Shown: in pieces, positions 37,902-46,284 of the stretch | Numbering within the stretch: the first letter of the stretch is position 1 | How the letters are laid out: each line of letters begins with the position of its first letter | Assembly: GCF_904846645.1 (NCBI RefSeq) | Contig: NZ_CAJHBO010000001.1 | Coordinates: 62,001 to 126,000, forward strand | Direction: 5' to 3' | Length of the DNA: 64,000 nt | DNA from: Psychrobacter sp. Pi2-1 | Lineage (GTDB): Bacteria > Pseudomonadota > Gammaproteobacteria > Pseudomonadales > Moraxellaceae | Program-made: the position numbers and the translations under genes | The notes under the pieces: generated by a model | What the model was told of the DNA's origin: nothing | Seen by the model: the letters and a program-made list of their open reading frames with translations, nothing else | The model's database searches: none

Positions 37902-37936
37902 GGTCAATAAGCATTATTTTAGCGTTGCTATTGACC
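37902..37936. terminator. Possible terminator between DUF1624-like and LysR genes
   Basis: GGTCAATA-(A)-GCA pairs with TGC-TATTGACC, an 11-bp stem with one bulge. It lies between two convergent genes. A T-run (GTTTTTTAAT) follows only after 15 bases, so efficiency is uncertain. Confidence 0.45.
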
Positions 37937-38038
37937 GTTTGAGTTTCTGACGTTTTTTAATAAAATTTCTTATTAATCTACTATGTTGTTTTCAAAATAA
38001 ATATAAATAAACATTCCGATCGATCCATCCATTACTTG

Positions 38039-38932
38039 CTACCAATAAGGCGAACACTTTATTTCTTCAGCGAGAAAGTCAATAAATTTTCTTTGTAGTG
38101 GTGTCACCTGCTTTCGATTGGCATAAACCACATAAACACCCAAGGTTTTGGGTTTCCATTCAGGCAATAACTCAATAAGTTGTCCAGATGCAATCAAAGA
38201 CTTGACTGCGCCAGATGGTTGTAAACTAATCCCATGTCCACGCAACGTGGCAGAGAGCAAGACTTCAGAGATATTGGCGCTGATATTGCCAGAGATAGGA
38301 ACAGATTCTAAACCATTTGGCCCGTCAAACACCCATGCAGACCGTCCAAAATACGCAAACGATAGACAGTTGTGATGTACAAGCGACTGTACATCTGTAG
38401 GTCTGCCACGCCGTTGTAAATACTCAGGTGCAGCGCATACGATAGAGTGGCACTCACCGATACGTCTGGCAACGACATTTGGCTCCAAGTCATTGGTGAT
38501 ACGAATCGCCAAGTCAATACGGGCATCAACTAAATTGACCGAATCATCAGTGGTAAGAATATCAATTGCTGTTCGGGGCCAGTGAGAAACAAAGCGACCA
38601 ACCACATCCATCAAAAGGCTATCAATCAGCGAAAAGCTGGCAGTGATTCGCAGCTGACCTTTTAGCTCCAAAGTATTTTGATTGCGTATCTGATCCAACG
38701 AGTCAGTCAATTCAAGCAACTGGTACGCCACCTCAAGAGTCTGCTCACCAGGTGCAGTGAGGCTCAGACTTCGAGTAGTGCGATGTAATAAGCGCATATC
38801 CATCCAGCTCTCAAGCTCTGTCAGATAGCGCGTTACCTTAGCTCTAGACATGTCTAAATTGTCCGCGGCACGGCTCAAGCTACCTTGCTCGACGATCGTA
38901 ATAAACACCTGCAACGCGGTCAGCCTATCCAT
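38039..38932 (-). CDS. LysR family transcriptional regulator
   Basis: 297 residues. HTH with GSLSRAADNLDMSRAKVTRYLTELES, ending LLHRTTRSLSLTAPGEQTLE. The effector domain starts around GQLRITASFSLIDSLLMD. It belongs to the group that usually represses or activates a divergent oxidoreductase or stress gene. Here the divergent gene is the secreted metallo-beta-lactamase-fold protein starting 147 bases away, its likely target. Start ATG at 38932. Confidence 0.85.
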   Translation of the reverse strand: MDRLTALQVFITIVEQGSLSRAADNLDMSRAKVTRYLTELESWMDMRLLHRTTRSLSLTAPGEQTLEVAYQLLELTDSLDQIRNQNTLELKGQLRITASFSLIDSLLMDVVGRFVSHWPRTAIDILTTDDSVNLVDARIDLAIRITNDLEPNVVARRIGECHSIVCAAPEYLQRRGRPTDVQSLVHHNCLSFAYFGRSAWVFDGPNGLESVPISGNISANISEVLLSATLRGHGISLQPSGAVKSLIASGQLIELLPEWKPKTLGVYVVYANRKQVTPLQRKFIDFLAEEIKCSPYW

Positions 38933-39079
38933 CTCTACATCCTTATTTGCGCGAAAACTGAAACAGTAAATGCCGAATTATAGCGTATTTAAACGAAATA
39001 CAATCGAATAGAATAGCCACTAACAACGAATACCGCTATTAACGCGGTCTATTTACTCAAACGAAAATATAGGTGAACT

Positions 39080-39955
39080 ATGAAAAAATTAATGACAGCT
39101 TCTATGGCGGCCAGTGTGCTACTGCTCGCAACCCAAGTAAACGCAGCCGATCTACAACTGCAAGCATATAAACCTGATCAAAATGCTATTTTCCCAGTGA
39201 CCTCTGTGCTGGCAAGTGGCGAGAAAGATGCTATTTTGTTCGATGCACAGTTTAGTGTTAAAGATGGTGAAGCATTGGTTGATATGATCAAAAAAAGTAA
39301 TAAAGACCTAAAAATGATTTATATCACGGCAGGCGATCCAGATTATTATTTCGGTCTTCAGCCTTTAGTCAAAGCCTTCCCTAATGTGAAGGTTATGTCT
39401 AGCCCTTCGATTATTGAACACATTGAGACGACTAAAGATGCAAAATTAAAGCATTGGGGTCCAATCCTTGGCAAGCATGCGCCTACCAAGATCACAGTAC
39501 CGCAAACCCTTGATCAGTCTACACTGACCCTAGAAGGTCACAAAATTGAAATCAAAGAGATGGGAACCCATCAAGCATACATGTGGGTACCAGAGTCAAA
39601 AACTGTGTTCGGCGGTGTGTCGGTAACATCAGGTATGCATGTGTGGACTGCTGATACCCAAACTAAAGAAGCTCGTAGCGAGTGGATGCAATCGTTAGAA
39701 CAAATGAAGCAATTAGAGCCAAACCTTGTGATACCAGGTCACTATTCGGGCAACCTACTCAAAAAAGACTATGCTGTTGATTTCACTCTCAGTTATCTAA
39801 AAACCTTTGAGCAAGCACTGGATGAGGCAAAAAAGCAAGACTCTAAACAGTCAGAAAAAGTGATTTCTACTATGGAAGCAGCTTATCCCGCGTTATCTGG
39901 GGATACTAATTTACAAATAGGCAGTAAAGTAAATACAGGTGAAATGAAGTGGTAA
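39080..39955 (+). CDS. Periplasmic metallo-beta-lactamase-fold protein with degenerate metal site
   Basis: Exported protein of 291 residues. The signal peptide (MKKLMTASMAASVLLLATQVNAA) would be cut near residue 22-23. The fold is recognisable from ILFDAQFSVKDGEALVDMI, IYITAGDPDYYFGLQPL and VIPGHYSGN. At the place of the canonical HxHxDH motif it reads A84-G-D86-P-D88-Y89, so three histidines are absent and only the aspartate remains. The later histidines (GTHQAYMW and PGHYSGN) are kept. A classical two-zinc hydrolase activity is therefore doubtful. The gene is divergent from a LysR regulator and is followed by a strong bidirectional terminator. Confidence 0.75.
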   Translation: MKKLMTASMAASVLLLATQVNAADLQLQAYKPDQNAIFPVTSVLASGEKDAILFDAQFSVKDGEALVDMIKKSNKDLKMIYITAGDPDYYFGLQPLVKAFPNVKVMSSPSIIEHIETTKDAKLKHWGPILGKHAPTKITVPQTLDQSTLTLEGHKIEIKEMGTHQAYMWVPESKTVFGGVSVTSGMHVWTADTQTKEARSEWMQSLEQMKQLEPNLVIPGHYSGNLLKKDYAVDFTLSYLKTFEQALDEAKKQDSKQSEKVISTMEAAYPALSGDTNLQIGSKVNTGEMKW

Positions 39956-40016
39956 ATACGGACTATTAGATAAAAATATCATTATTTGATAAGTCTGTTA
40001 GCAAAATACGAGTGTC

Positions 40017-40066
40017 AAAGTGCTGGCGTATGAATGATTGGTCAATCAGCATACGCCAGTACTTTT
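40017..40066. terminator. Strong bidirectional terminator
   Basis: Long stem AAAGTgCTGGCGTATG / CATACGCCAGtACTTT with an inner GATTG/CAATC pairing and flanking A/T runs. It separates the convergent MBL-fold and isomerase genes. Confidence 0.85.
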
Positions 40067-40073
40067 GATGATC

Positions 40074-40661
40074 TCAGTCTCTCAAAGCATCTTCAATAAA
40101 GCTCAAACGGTCTTGACCAAAAAACATCTCACCTTTTACAAAGAAGCTTGGTGCCCCAAATACGCCTCGTGCTACTGCTTCTTCGGTACTAGATTTTAAA
40201 CGCGTCTTAACCTCAGGCTCACTAATACGCGCCATAAAATCAGTCACATCAATGCCTACTTTCGACAAAACCTCAGCCACGACTTCTGGTGATTCCATAT
40301 TTAACTTTTCAGCCCATAGCCCATTAAAGACAGCGGATAAATAACTCTCAAATTTGGGTGTCCCCAAATAAGCGGTAACACCGCGCATAAGCTGCATCGT
40401 ATTGACTGGGAAAAATGGATTGAAGCGAAAAGGTACGTCATAGATGGCTGAAAAACGCTTAAGGTCTTTGAGCATATAAGCGCCTTTAGCAGGTACGGCA
40501 GCTGGTGAGGTATTACCAACGGCTTGAAACACTGCGCCAAGTAACATAGGTCGCCAAACGACCTCGGCATTGTGGCGCTGCGCGATACTCGCTAATTGAG
40601 TCCATGCCAAGTAACTGGCTGGGCTACCCACATCAAAGAAAAACTCTACTTGTTTACTCAT
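40074..40661 (-). CDS. 2-hydroxychromene-2-carboxylate isomerase-like protein (DsbA/kappa-GST fold)
   Basis: Cytoplasmic thioredoxin-fold protein of 195 residues. The start VEFFFDVGSPASYLAW carries the active serine (DVGSPASY) where DsbA proteins have CxxC. Other marks are WRPMLLGAVFQAVGNTSP, RFNPFFPVNTMQLMRG and the end GVFGAPSFFVKGEMFFGQDRL. Family members isomerise a naphthalene-degradation intermediate using glutathione or act as kappa-class GSTs; a naphthalene pathway is not evident here. AAGGAA precedes ATG at 40661. It is 64 bases after an SDR gene on the same strand, so the two probably form one transcript. Confidence 0.85.
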   Translation of the reverse strand: MSKQVEFFFDVGSPASYLAWTQLASIAQRHNAEVVWRPMLLGAVFQAVGNTSPAAVPAKGAYMLKDLKRFSAIYDVPFRFNPFFPVNTMQLMRGVTAYLGTPKFESYLSAVFNGLWAEKLNMESPEVVAEVLSKVGIDVTDFMARISEPEVKTRLKSSTEEAVARGVFGAPSFFVKGEMFFGQDRLSFIEDALRD

Positions 40662-40725
40662 CTTGGCATTCCTTGCAATAGATTAAAAGTCCATTAAAAT
40701 TTTGATGGTTATTAACCAGATAGGA

Positions 40726-41454
40726 TTAAAAAGTTTCCATCCATGGGCGTAAATCCAGCTCATGTGTCCAGCTATCTCTTGGCTGACAATGCAACTGCCA
40801 ATACTGCTCAGCGATATGTTCTGGATTTAAAATACCGTCTTGGTCTTTCAGCTCATAGCGCTCAGGAAAGTTGTCACGAATAAAGTCAGTATCAATAGCA
40901 CCGTCAATGATAGGGTGTGCGACATGGATGCCTTTAGGTCCCAACTCGCGCGCCATGCTTTGTGCCAGAGCCCGTAGAGCAAACTTAGCACTAGCAAAAG
41001 CTGAAAAACCCTTACTACCGCGTAAAGACGCTGTTGCACCCGTAAAAATAATTGTGCCTTTCTCACGTGGAATCATGACTTTTGCTGCTTCTCTACCTGT
41101 CAAAAATCCAGCCAAGGCACCCATCTCCCACACTTTTCGATAGACCCTCTCTGTCGTATCTAAGATAGAGAAATGAACGTTTGCCCCGATGTTAAACACT
41201 ACTACTTCAATCGGCCCAATGTCTTTTTCAATATGAGCAAACAGCTCAACCATCTCTTGCTCGATACGCGCATCACAACCAAATGGCTTGACTACTCCTC
41301 CAGCCGCTTCGATATCACTGACTAATGCCTCTAGCTTCTCAACAGTCCTTCTGGTCACGCACAAAGTAAAACCTTCGCGCGCGAAACGTTTGGCAACAGC
41401 ACTGCCAGTGGCATCGCCTGCGCCGATTACAACTGCTACGGGTGCTTTGTTCAT
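40726..41454 (-). CDS. SDR family oxidoreductase with Phe in place of the catalytic Tyr
   Basis: Rossmann-fold short-chain dehydrogenase-like protein, 242 residues. The cofactor loop is VVIGAGDATGSAVAKRF near residue 8, and NIGANVHFSI near residue 88 corresponds to the NAG region. At the active-site YxxxK position it reads F-A-S-A-K (GFSAFASAKFALRAL), so the proton-donating tyrosine is phenylalanine. Some related SDR families share this feature, so it may be binding or non-classical catalysis. It is cotranscribed with the isomerase gene and divergent from an HxlR regulator. Confidence 0.82.
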   Translation of the reverse strand: MNKAPVAVVIGAGDATGSAVAKRFAREGFTLCVTRRTVEKLEALVSDIEAAGGVVKPFGCDARIEQEMVELFAHIEKDIGPIEVVVFNIGANVHFSILDTTERVYRKVWEMGALAGFLTGREAAKVMIPREKGTIIFTGATASLRGSKGFSAFASAKFALRALAQSMARELGPKGIHVAHPIIDGAIDTDFIRDNFPERYELKDQDGILNPEHIAEQYWQLHCQPRDSWTHELDLRPWMETF

Positions 41455-41556
41455 GTCTATTTCCTTACAGGTTCCTTTTTAGAACTAACAAAAACATAGC
41501 TTTATTTTTGGACCCTGTCAAGCTAACCTATAGCTTAAAGATAAAGGAGATAACCT

Positions 41557-42030
41557 ATGCGCTGGGATGAACTGGACAAACAGTCTTGCTCAGTGGCTCG
41601 CACTTTAGCAGTCATTGGTGATCGTTGGACGCTCATGATTTTACGTGATTGTTTTTTGGGAGTCAGACGATTCGACGTATTTGAGCAACGCTTAGGCATT
41701 ACACGTCATGTCCTATCTAACCGTCTTCGTAAATTGGTTGAATACGATATTTTAAAAAGAGTCGCCTATCAGCAGCGGCCGCTACGTGAGGAATATAGAC
41801 TGACCGAGTGTGGATTAGATTTGCACTCTGTCGTACTGGCATTGGTCAGTTGGGGTGATAAACACATGGCTGATGAACGCGGGGCACCGCTGTTGCATAG
41901 ACACAAGGCATGCGGTCACATTATGCATCCTGTGACAGTGTGCTCCGAGTGCGCCGAAGCCGTTACCGCACGTGATATTAAGGTTGAGATAGGACCCAAA
42001 TGGATCGGTAATGATGAAGTGAGTATTTAA
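41557..42030 (+). CDS. HxlR family transcriptional regulator
   Basis: Winged-helix regulator of 157 residues. CSVARTLAVIGDRWTLMILRDCFLGVRRFDVF (residues 11-42, shown as one recognition helix region) and ITRHVLSNRLRKLVEYDILKR are the signature of HxlR/YtfH-type proteins, with the conserved N-terminal cysteine that can sense oxidants or electrophiles. The C-terminal extension has a Cys-rich segment (CGHIMHPVTVCSECAE) resembling a metal or redox site. ATG follows AAGGAG. It is divergent from the SDR/isomerase pair, 102 bases away, its likely target. Confidence 0.88.
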   Translation: MRWDELDKQSCSVARTLAVIGDRWTLMILRDCFLGVRRFDVFEQRLGITRHVLSNRLRKLVEYDILKRVAYQQRPLREEYRLTECGLDLHSVVLALVSWGDKHMADERGAPLLHRHKACGHIMHPVTVCSECAEAVTARDIKVEIGPKWIGNDEVSI

Positions 42031-42162
42031 TATAGTAGCGGTTTATGAATCACTGGAGCTAGATATCAGAACACTTTATCTAAAAAAATTAACCTTTTAC
42101 GGTTGTACTGTGCTTCAGCCTAAAGTGTTCCGAAACCTTGTTAACTTTTAATCTAAATGGCG

Positions 42163-43221
42163 TTATGCAGACCAGCCTTCTAATACAATCTTGCCATGCG
42201 CTTGCTGTTTTTCTAGCATTTGGTGCGCACTGCGTAGATGTTCAGCGGTGATAGTCCCAAAATTGTGAGCAACCGTGGTTTTGATCTCGCCTGCATCAAT
42301 CAATTTTGCCACTGCATTTAATAAATGATGTTGTTCAATCATGTCTGGCGTATTGAACATTGAGCGTGCAAACATAAATTCCCAATGCAGGCTTAAGCTT
42401 TTGGTTTTAAGAGGGTTGGCATCTAGTGATTTTGGATCATCAATCAGTCCAAGCTTACCCTGCGGCTTTAAGCATTTAATGATTTCTTCATAATGATCTT
42501 CAGTATTATTGAGACTCACCACGTAGTCTACTTCAGCAATACCTGTTTTTTGCAGTTCATCAGACAATGGGTTGCGGTGATTGATGACATAATCAGCACC
42601 CAAATCTTTGAGCCACTGCACGCTCTCATCTCTCGAAGCCGTACCAATAATCGTGGCCGACGTTCTTGTTTTTAATAACTGAGTTAAGATAGATCCAACA
42701 CCGCCCGCTGCGCCAATGACCAATACTGAGACGTTATTAGCATTCTCGCTACTACCGCTGACATTCGCTTTGCTATCAGAGACAGGCACTTGTAAACGGT
42801 CAAATAACATCTCCCAAGCTGTAATCGTCGTGAGTGGTAATGCCGCTGCCTCAGCGAAAGACAAAGAGGCTGGCATGTGTCCAACGATACGCTCATCGAC
42901 CAACTGATATTCAGCATTGCTGCCTGAACGGGTCAAATCTCCAGCATAATAGACGTTGTCGCCTACTGAGAATAAGCTGACGTCTTCACCGACAGCCGTC
43001 ACAGTACCAGCAGCATCCCAACCAATAACAGCATACTCACCCTCTGCGGCAGGTCGCCCTTCACGGATTTTATAATCTACTGGATTGACTGATATGGCTT
43101 TCACTTCCACGAGAATATCGCGGCCTGAAGCAATTGGCTTATCAAGGGTGATGTCTTGTAGCGATTGTTCATTATCGATAGGTAGATTGTTTTGATAACC
43201 AATGGCTTTGATAGTTTGCAT
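42163..43221 (-). CDS. Zinc-free medium-chain dehydrogenase / quinone oxidoreductase family
   Basis: NAD(P)H-dependent oxidoreductase of 352 residues. The N-terminal GroES-like domain shows ILVEVKAISVNPVDYKIREG and GWDAAGTVTAVGEDVSLF; the cofactor loop is VLVIGAAGGVGSILTQL near residue 167. The catalytic and structural zinc ligands of alcohol dehydrogenases are absent, as in quinone oxidoreductase-like members. It is followed in the genome by the HxlR gene tail to tail; its upstream neighbour is a same-strand SDR gene 117 bases away, so one transcript is plausible. Substrate unknown. Confidence 0.83.
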   Translation of the reverse strand: MQTIKAIGYQNNLPIDNEQSLQDITLDKPIASGRDILVEVKAISVNPVDYKIREGRPAAEGEYAVIGWDAAGTVTAVGEDVSLFSVGDNVYYAGDLTRSGSNAEYQLVDERIVGHMPASLSFAEAAALPLTTITAWEMLFDRLQVPVSDSKANVSGSSENANNVSVLVIGAAGGVGSILTQLLKTRTSATIIGTASRDESVQWLKDLGADYVINHRNPLSDELQKTGIAEVDYVVSLNNTEDHYEEIIKCLKPQGKLGLIDDPKSLDANPLKTKSLSLHWEFMFARSMFNTPDMIEQHHLLNAVAKLIDAGEIKTTVAHNFGTITAEHLRSAHQMLEKQQAHGKIVLEGWSA

Positions 43222-43338
43222 AATACTGTGTCCTGTTTTTAATGAAAAAGTTTTTAATAATGAAATTTGAAAATGTAGTTAGTAATGGTTTAATTGTTCG
43301 AAATTCATTAATACTGCTAAATGTAAGTTTTAGGCATC

Positions 43339-44202
43339 TTATGCAAAAATTGACTGCAATACTGTCTGAGTCTGCTGCTCAAGCTCTGCAATGGCTGCTT
43401 GGTTTAGAGCATCAGCATGTGGTCGACCAAACGCCCCTCTTGCATCGCCATGTGCGCCATCTGTTATATCGTTATCAAAGTATTTACCAGTATCGTTAGC
43501 GAACTCATCTGAGATGGCCAATGCAGCTAGGATATTTGCGCCCTTGTCTGCTGATGACCAATATTGACCATACGCCTCATCGACCATTTTTGTGTTCAGT
43601 AGCGAGCCTGGATTGACGGCGATGACATTGATATCGTTGCTAGCGACGGTGTCAGCTAATGCCATACTCCACATCGTGAGTGCCAGCTTACTTTGGGCAT
43701 AAGCATTCTTATCATCGAGGCGGGTCTGGCCTGCAAGTGCTTGATAAGATATTGACGCTTGCGCAGCTGAGCTTAAGTTCACGATACGCGCTTTATCAGA
43801 CTGCTTGAGCAAAGGTAATAAAGCATTGGTCAGCTCATAAGGCGCTAGGTAATTGACTACGAAACGTACATCCAAACCGTCTTTAGTCAATGCTGATGCC
43901 GTGGTATAAACCCCTGCGTTATTTATGAGCACATCAAGCTTTGGCAGTTTTTCATTGACGTCTGCTGCCATCTTTAGCACATCCGTTAGATCAGAAAAAT
44001 CAGCCACAAACCCATCAATATTATCTACTGCTGCGCCTGTCGCGACTGCTTGAACTTCTGCAATGACGCTAGCAAGTTTGTCAGCATCGCGGCCATGCAA
44101 GTACACTTGGTGCCCAGCTTCTGCCAGTTTTAGCGCTGCCAATTTGCCAATGCCATCTGTGCTGCCAGTAATTAAAATTGTTTTAGTGGTATTCAGAGTC
44201 AT
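43339..44202 (-). CDS. SDR family NAD(P)-dependent oxidoreductase
   Basis: Short-chain dehydrogenase of 287 residues with all classical motifs: TGSTDGIGKLAALKLAEAG near residue 12-30, NNAGVYTTAS near residue 91 and YAQSKLALTMW (YxxxK) near residue 168. It belongs to the retinol dehydrogenase-like / protochlorophyllide-like branch. It probably heads a two-gene unit with the downstream medium-chain dehydrogenase. Inverted repeats lie upstream in the gap before the divergent hicB gene. Confidence 0.85.
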   Translation of the reverse strand: MTLNTTKTILITGSTDGIGKLAALKLAEAGHQVYLHGRDADKLASVIAEVQAVATGAAVDNIDGFVADFSDLTDVLKMAADVNEKLPKLDVLINNAGVYTTASALTKDGLDVRFVVNYLAPYELTNALLPLLKQSDKARIVNLSSAAQASISYQALAGQTRLDDKNAYAQSKLALTMWSMALADTVASNDINVIAVNPGSLLNTKMVDEAYGQYWSSADKGANILAALAISDEFANDTGKYFDNDITDGAHGDARGAFGRPHADALNQAAIAELEQQTQTVLQSIFA

Positions 44203-44283
44203 AAACCGCCCTTATTGTTTGAATTATTGTTTCAGTTTTGGATACCTGTTCTATTTTATCCGTCGTGATAGCGCTCATTGTAA

Positions 44284-44345
44284 TGAAAGTGTTGTGGGTT
44301 AAACAGTAGCCATCACCTAAAACACTTTCAATATAATTTTGAAAG
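44284..44345. repeat. Overlapping inverted repeats in SDR/hicB divergent region
   Basis: TGAAAGTGTT (44284-44293) is perfectly inverted as AACACTTTCA (44321-44330). The latter overlaps a second palindrome, CTTTCAA-N7-TTGAAAG (44325-44345). The shared TTTCA half-site occurs four times, which suits operators for a dimeric regulator, perhaps HicB or another protein. Function is inferred only. Confidence 0.45.
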
Positions 44346-44429
44346 CGAGTTATATTTAAGGGGTTATGTAGAGCATTATCTAAACAATTTCAAGTTATAC
44401 TTAAGTTCAAACTTCATGAGGAATGTTCA

Positions 44430-44702
44430 ATGCAGTATCCCATAGCAATTACACCAAGTAATGAAACAACAGCTTATGGCATATTTATCCCAGACATAAT
44501 GGGTTGCTATTCAGCCAGCGATGAACGTGCAGATATCTTTAATAATGCTAAAGAAGCGATTATGCTCCATCTAAAAGGATTAATAGAAGATGGCGAAGCC
44601 ATTCCTCTACCTACCGATAATACTAGACATAAAGATAATTTAGATTTTGAAGGAATGGATTGGGCAATAGTAGATATTCAGATACATGAGCTATATGAAT
44701 GA
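44430..44702 (+). CDS. HicB-like antitoxin, orphan
   Basis: Protein of 90 residues with the partial RNase H-like HicB fold: QYPIAITPSNETTAYGIFIPDIMGCYSASD, then ADIFNNAKEAIMLHLKGLIEDGEAIPLP. HicB normally neutralises HicA, a small mRNA-cleaving toxin encoded next to it. No HicA-like frame is present within 230 bases upstream or 130 bases downstream, so this is a solitary HicB. The C-terminal DNA-binding domain found in many HicB proteins is missing. It may be a relic or a stand-alone regulator. GAGGAAT precedes the ATG. Confidence 0.75.
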   Translation: MQYPIAITPSNETTAYGIFIPDIMGCYSASDERADIFNNAKEAIMLHLKGLIEDGEAIPLPTDNTRHKDNLDFEGMDWAIVDIQIHELYE

Positions 44703-44835
44703 CATCAAAGAATCGCTCATGCCTGTCAGATATAATAAATGAACTAAAAAAATTCATATAACAAAACGGACAAGTAATATAATCATGAAAAAAATGAAAA
44801 GATAATGAATAGAAAACTGCATTATCAATCTTATT

Positions 44836-46017
44836 TTAAGTCACGCTATGCAAGTTGGTGTTCGAATGACGTCCAATTCTCAATATAGGTTGACTGGCAA
44901 ATAAGACAATCACACCAACTAATGAAAACATACCAAAGGCGTAGAATGCAGTAGCAGCACCATACCGATCCACAATCAAACCAGTAAAGATGACGGGTAC
45001 ACTAAGCCCTATATATGCCATCATAAAATAGCCTGCACTTGCACGTGCCTGCTCATTTCCAGCAGATTTTGCGACTCCTAGCATACCTCCTAAATAGACA
45101 AAGCCATAGCAACTAGTACTGGCCAAAAATGCCGCCAAAAGAATGACTGGTAGATTGGCGTTCAATGTCCCCCAAGCCAATAAAGCATATGCTGGTAGTA
45201 AGATTAAAAGACCTAGCTTACTTGAAACTTGAGGGTCAAGTTTTCGGGCGATTGGCTGAACGATCAATCCACAACTGATGGCTAACATAGAGGATATCCC
45301 TGCATATTTAGCGAGTCCATGCGTGGCCAGCACTGAGGGAATAACTGACAACACCAATCCGGTCGTTGCCCAACAAATCAAAATACCGCTGCCATACCAG
45401 ATGACTTCACGATTAAAATAAGGTAGCCGTAGCATAGATGTGGGCAACTTAGTGCGTTTAGGTGCTGTCTCTGGTAATTGATATAACAAAAACATAGCGA
45501 ATATCCCGCTCGCTATCAGTAAGAAAAAACTGGCTGGCTGATCGGTTTCATAAAACATCAAAGAAACTGTCGTCAATACAGGACCAAGACCAAAACCTAT
45601 CGTCGTACTGGCCGTCACCCACGCTGTCGCACGCATTGTATCTGATGAGCCAAGCAGCTCAATCATATAGGCGGTCGCAGTCGCTGCCATCAGCGCGGTT
45701 CCCACGCCAAGTATAAATCGCGCTACTGCTAATGCTCGCGTGTACGGATAAAACAACATGAGAGCCGTCGCTGTTATTGATAACGCTAAAGCTATTAAAA
45801 TTGTCTTGCGCCGTCCGATGCGATCAGACAATCCGCCAAAAGCCAACAATACAGGTATGACACCCAATACATAAAAGGAAAACGCTATCGTGGTTGCTAG
45901 TACACCATAGCCATCATTGTGTGCATAAACGGCATAAAGCGGCCCTTGGATATTGACGCTTGTCGTTATTACGCATAAGGCAAAGGCCAGATATTTATTA
46001 TATTTTTTAGTGGTCAT
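44836..46017 (-). CDS. MFS transporter
   Basis: Twelve-span major facilitator of 393 residues. The motif A loop is GGLSDRIGRRKTILIALAL near residue 61, and FILGVGTALMAATATAYMIELLG near residue 100 forms helix 4. Such proteins usually export drugs or metabolites. It is divergent from a MocR-type regulator with 267 bases between them, so regulation by that PLP-binding repressor is plausible and the cargo might be an amine or amino acid. Both palindromes in the gap could be operators. Confidence 0.83.
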   Translation of the reverse strand: MTTKKYNKYLAFALCVITTSVNIQGPLYAVYAHNDGYGVLATTIAFSFYVLGVIPVLLAFGGLSDRIGRRKTILIALALSITATALMLFYPYTRALAVARFILGVGTALMAATATAYMIELLGSSDTMRATAWVTASTTIGFGLGPVLTTVSLMFYETDQPASFFLLIASGIFAMFLLYQLPETAPKRTKLPTSMLRLPYFNREVIWYGSGILICWATTGLVLSVIPSVLATHGLAKYAGISSMLAISCGLIVQPIARKLDPQVSSKLGLLILLPAYALLAWGTLNANLPVILLAAFLASTSCYGFVYLGGMLGVAKSAGNEQARASAGYFMMAYIGLSVPVIFTGLIVDRYGAATAFYAFGMFSLVGVIVLFASQPILRIGRHSNTNLHSVT

Positions 46018-46071
46018 ATATTGCTACTTTTTGAAGAATTACCATTGAATTGACTGAGGTTGGTGTGATGC

Positions 46072-46088
46072 ATGTAAGAGTCTTACAT
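46072..46088. promoter_or_regulatory. Perfect palindrome upstream of MFS gene
   Basis: ATGTAAGA-G-TCTTACAT, 8-bp arms about one centre base, 55 bases before the MFS start. A candidate operator. Confidence 0.5.
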
Positions 46089-46170
46089 TCACCTCTACAT
46101 CGTTTACGTTTAATAATTAAAACAAAAGTACAGTAGGTTATCTATATACACTACAGTACAATTAGACAGA

Positions 46171-46198
46171 ACTGTTTGGTCTATAAAACCCATACAGT
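46171..46198. promoter_or_regulatory. Candidate MocR operator and promoter
   Basis: ACTGT-N2-GGT-N7-ACC-N3-ACAGT, with TATAAA in the centre. The layout, outer and inner inverted arms around a TATAAA core, resembles binding sites of MocR/PdxR-type regulators. It lies 87 bases before the MocR start. Confidence 0.4.
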
Positions 46199-46284
46199 TG
46201 GGATATCCTACCCATATATCGTCATAGCTGTAACCTTGAGATAAGACCTTTATAAAAGCCGCCTTACCAAAAATTGTAAAAAAT

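Noticed and set aside
42069-42130. GAACACTTTA ... TAAAGTGTTC inverted repeat considered as terminator between HxlR and dehydrogenase genes
   Set aside because: The 42-base loop is too long and no T-run follows directly; it may be chance or a regulatory palindrome, not enough to annotate.
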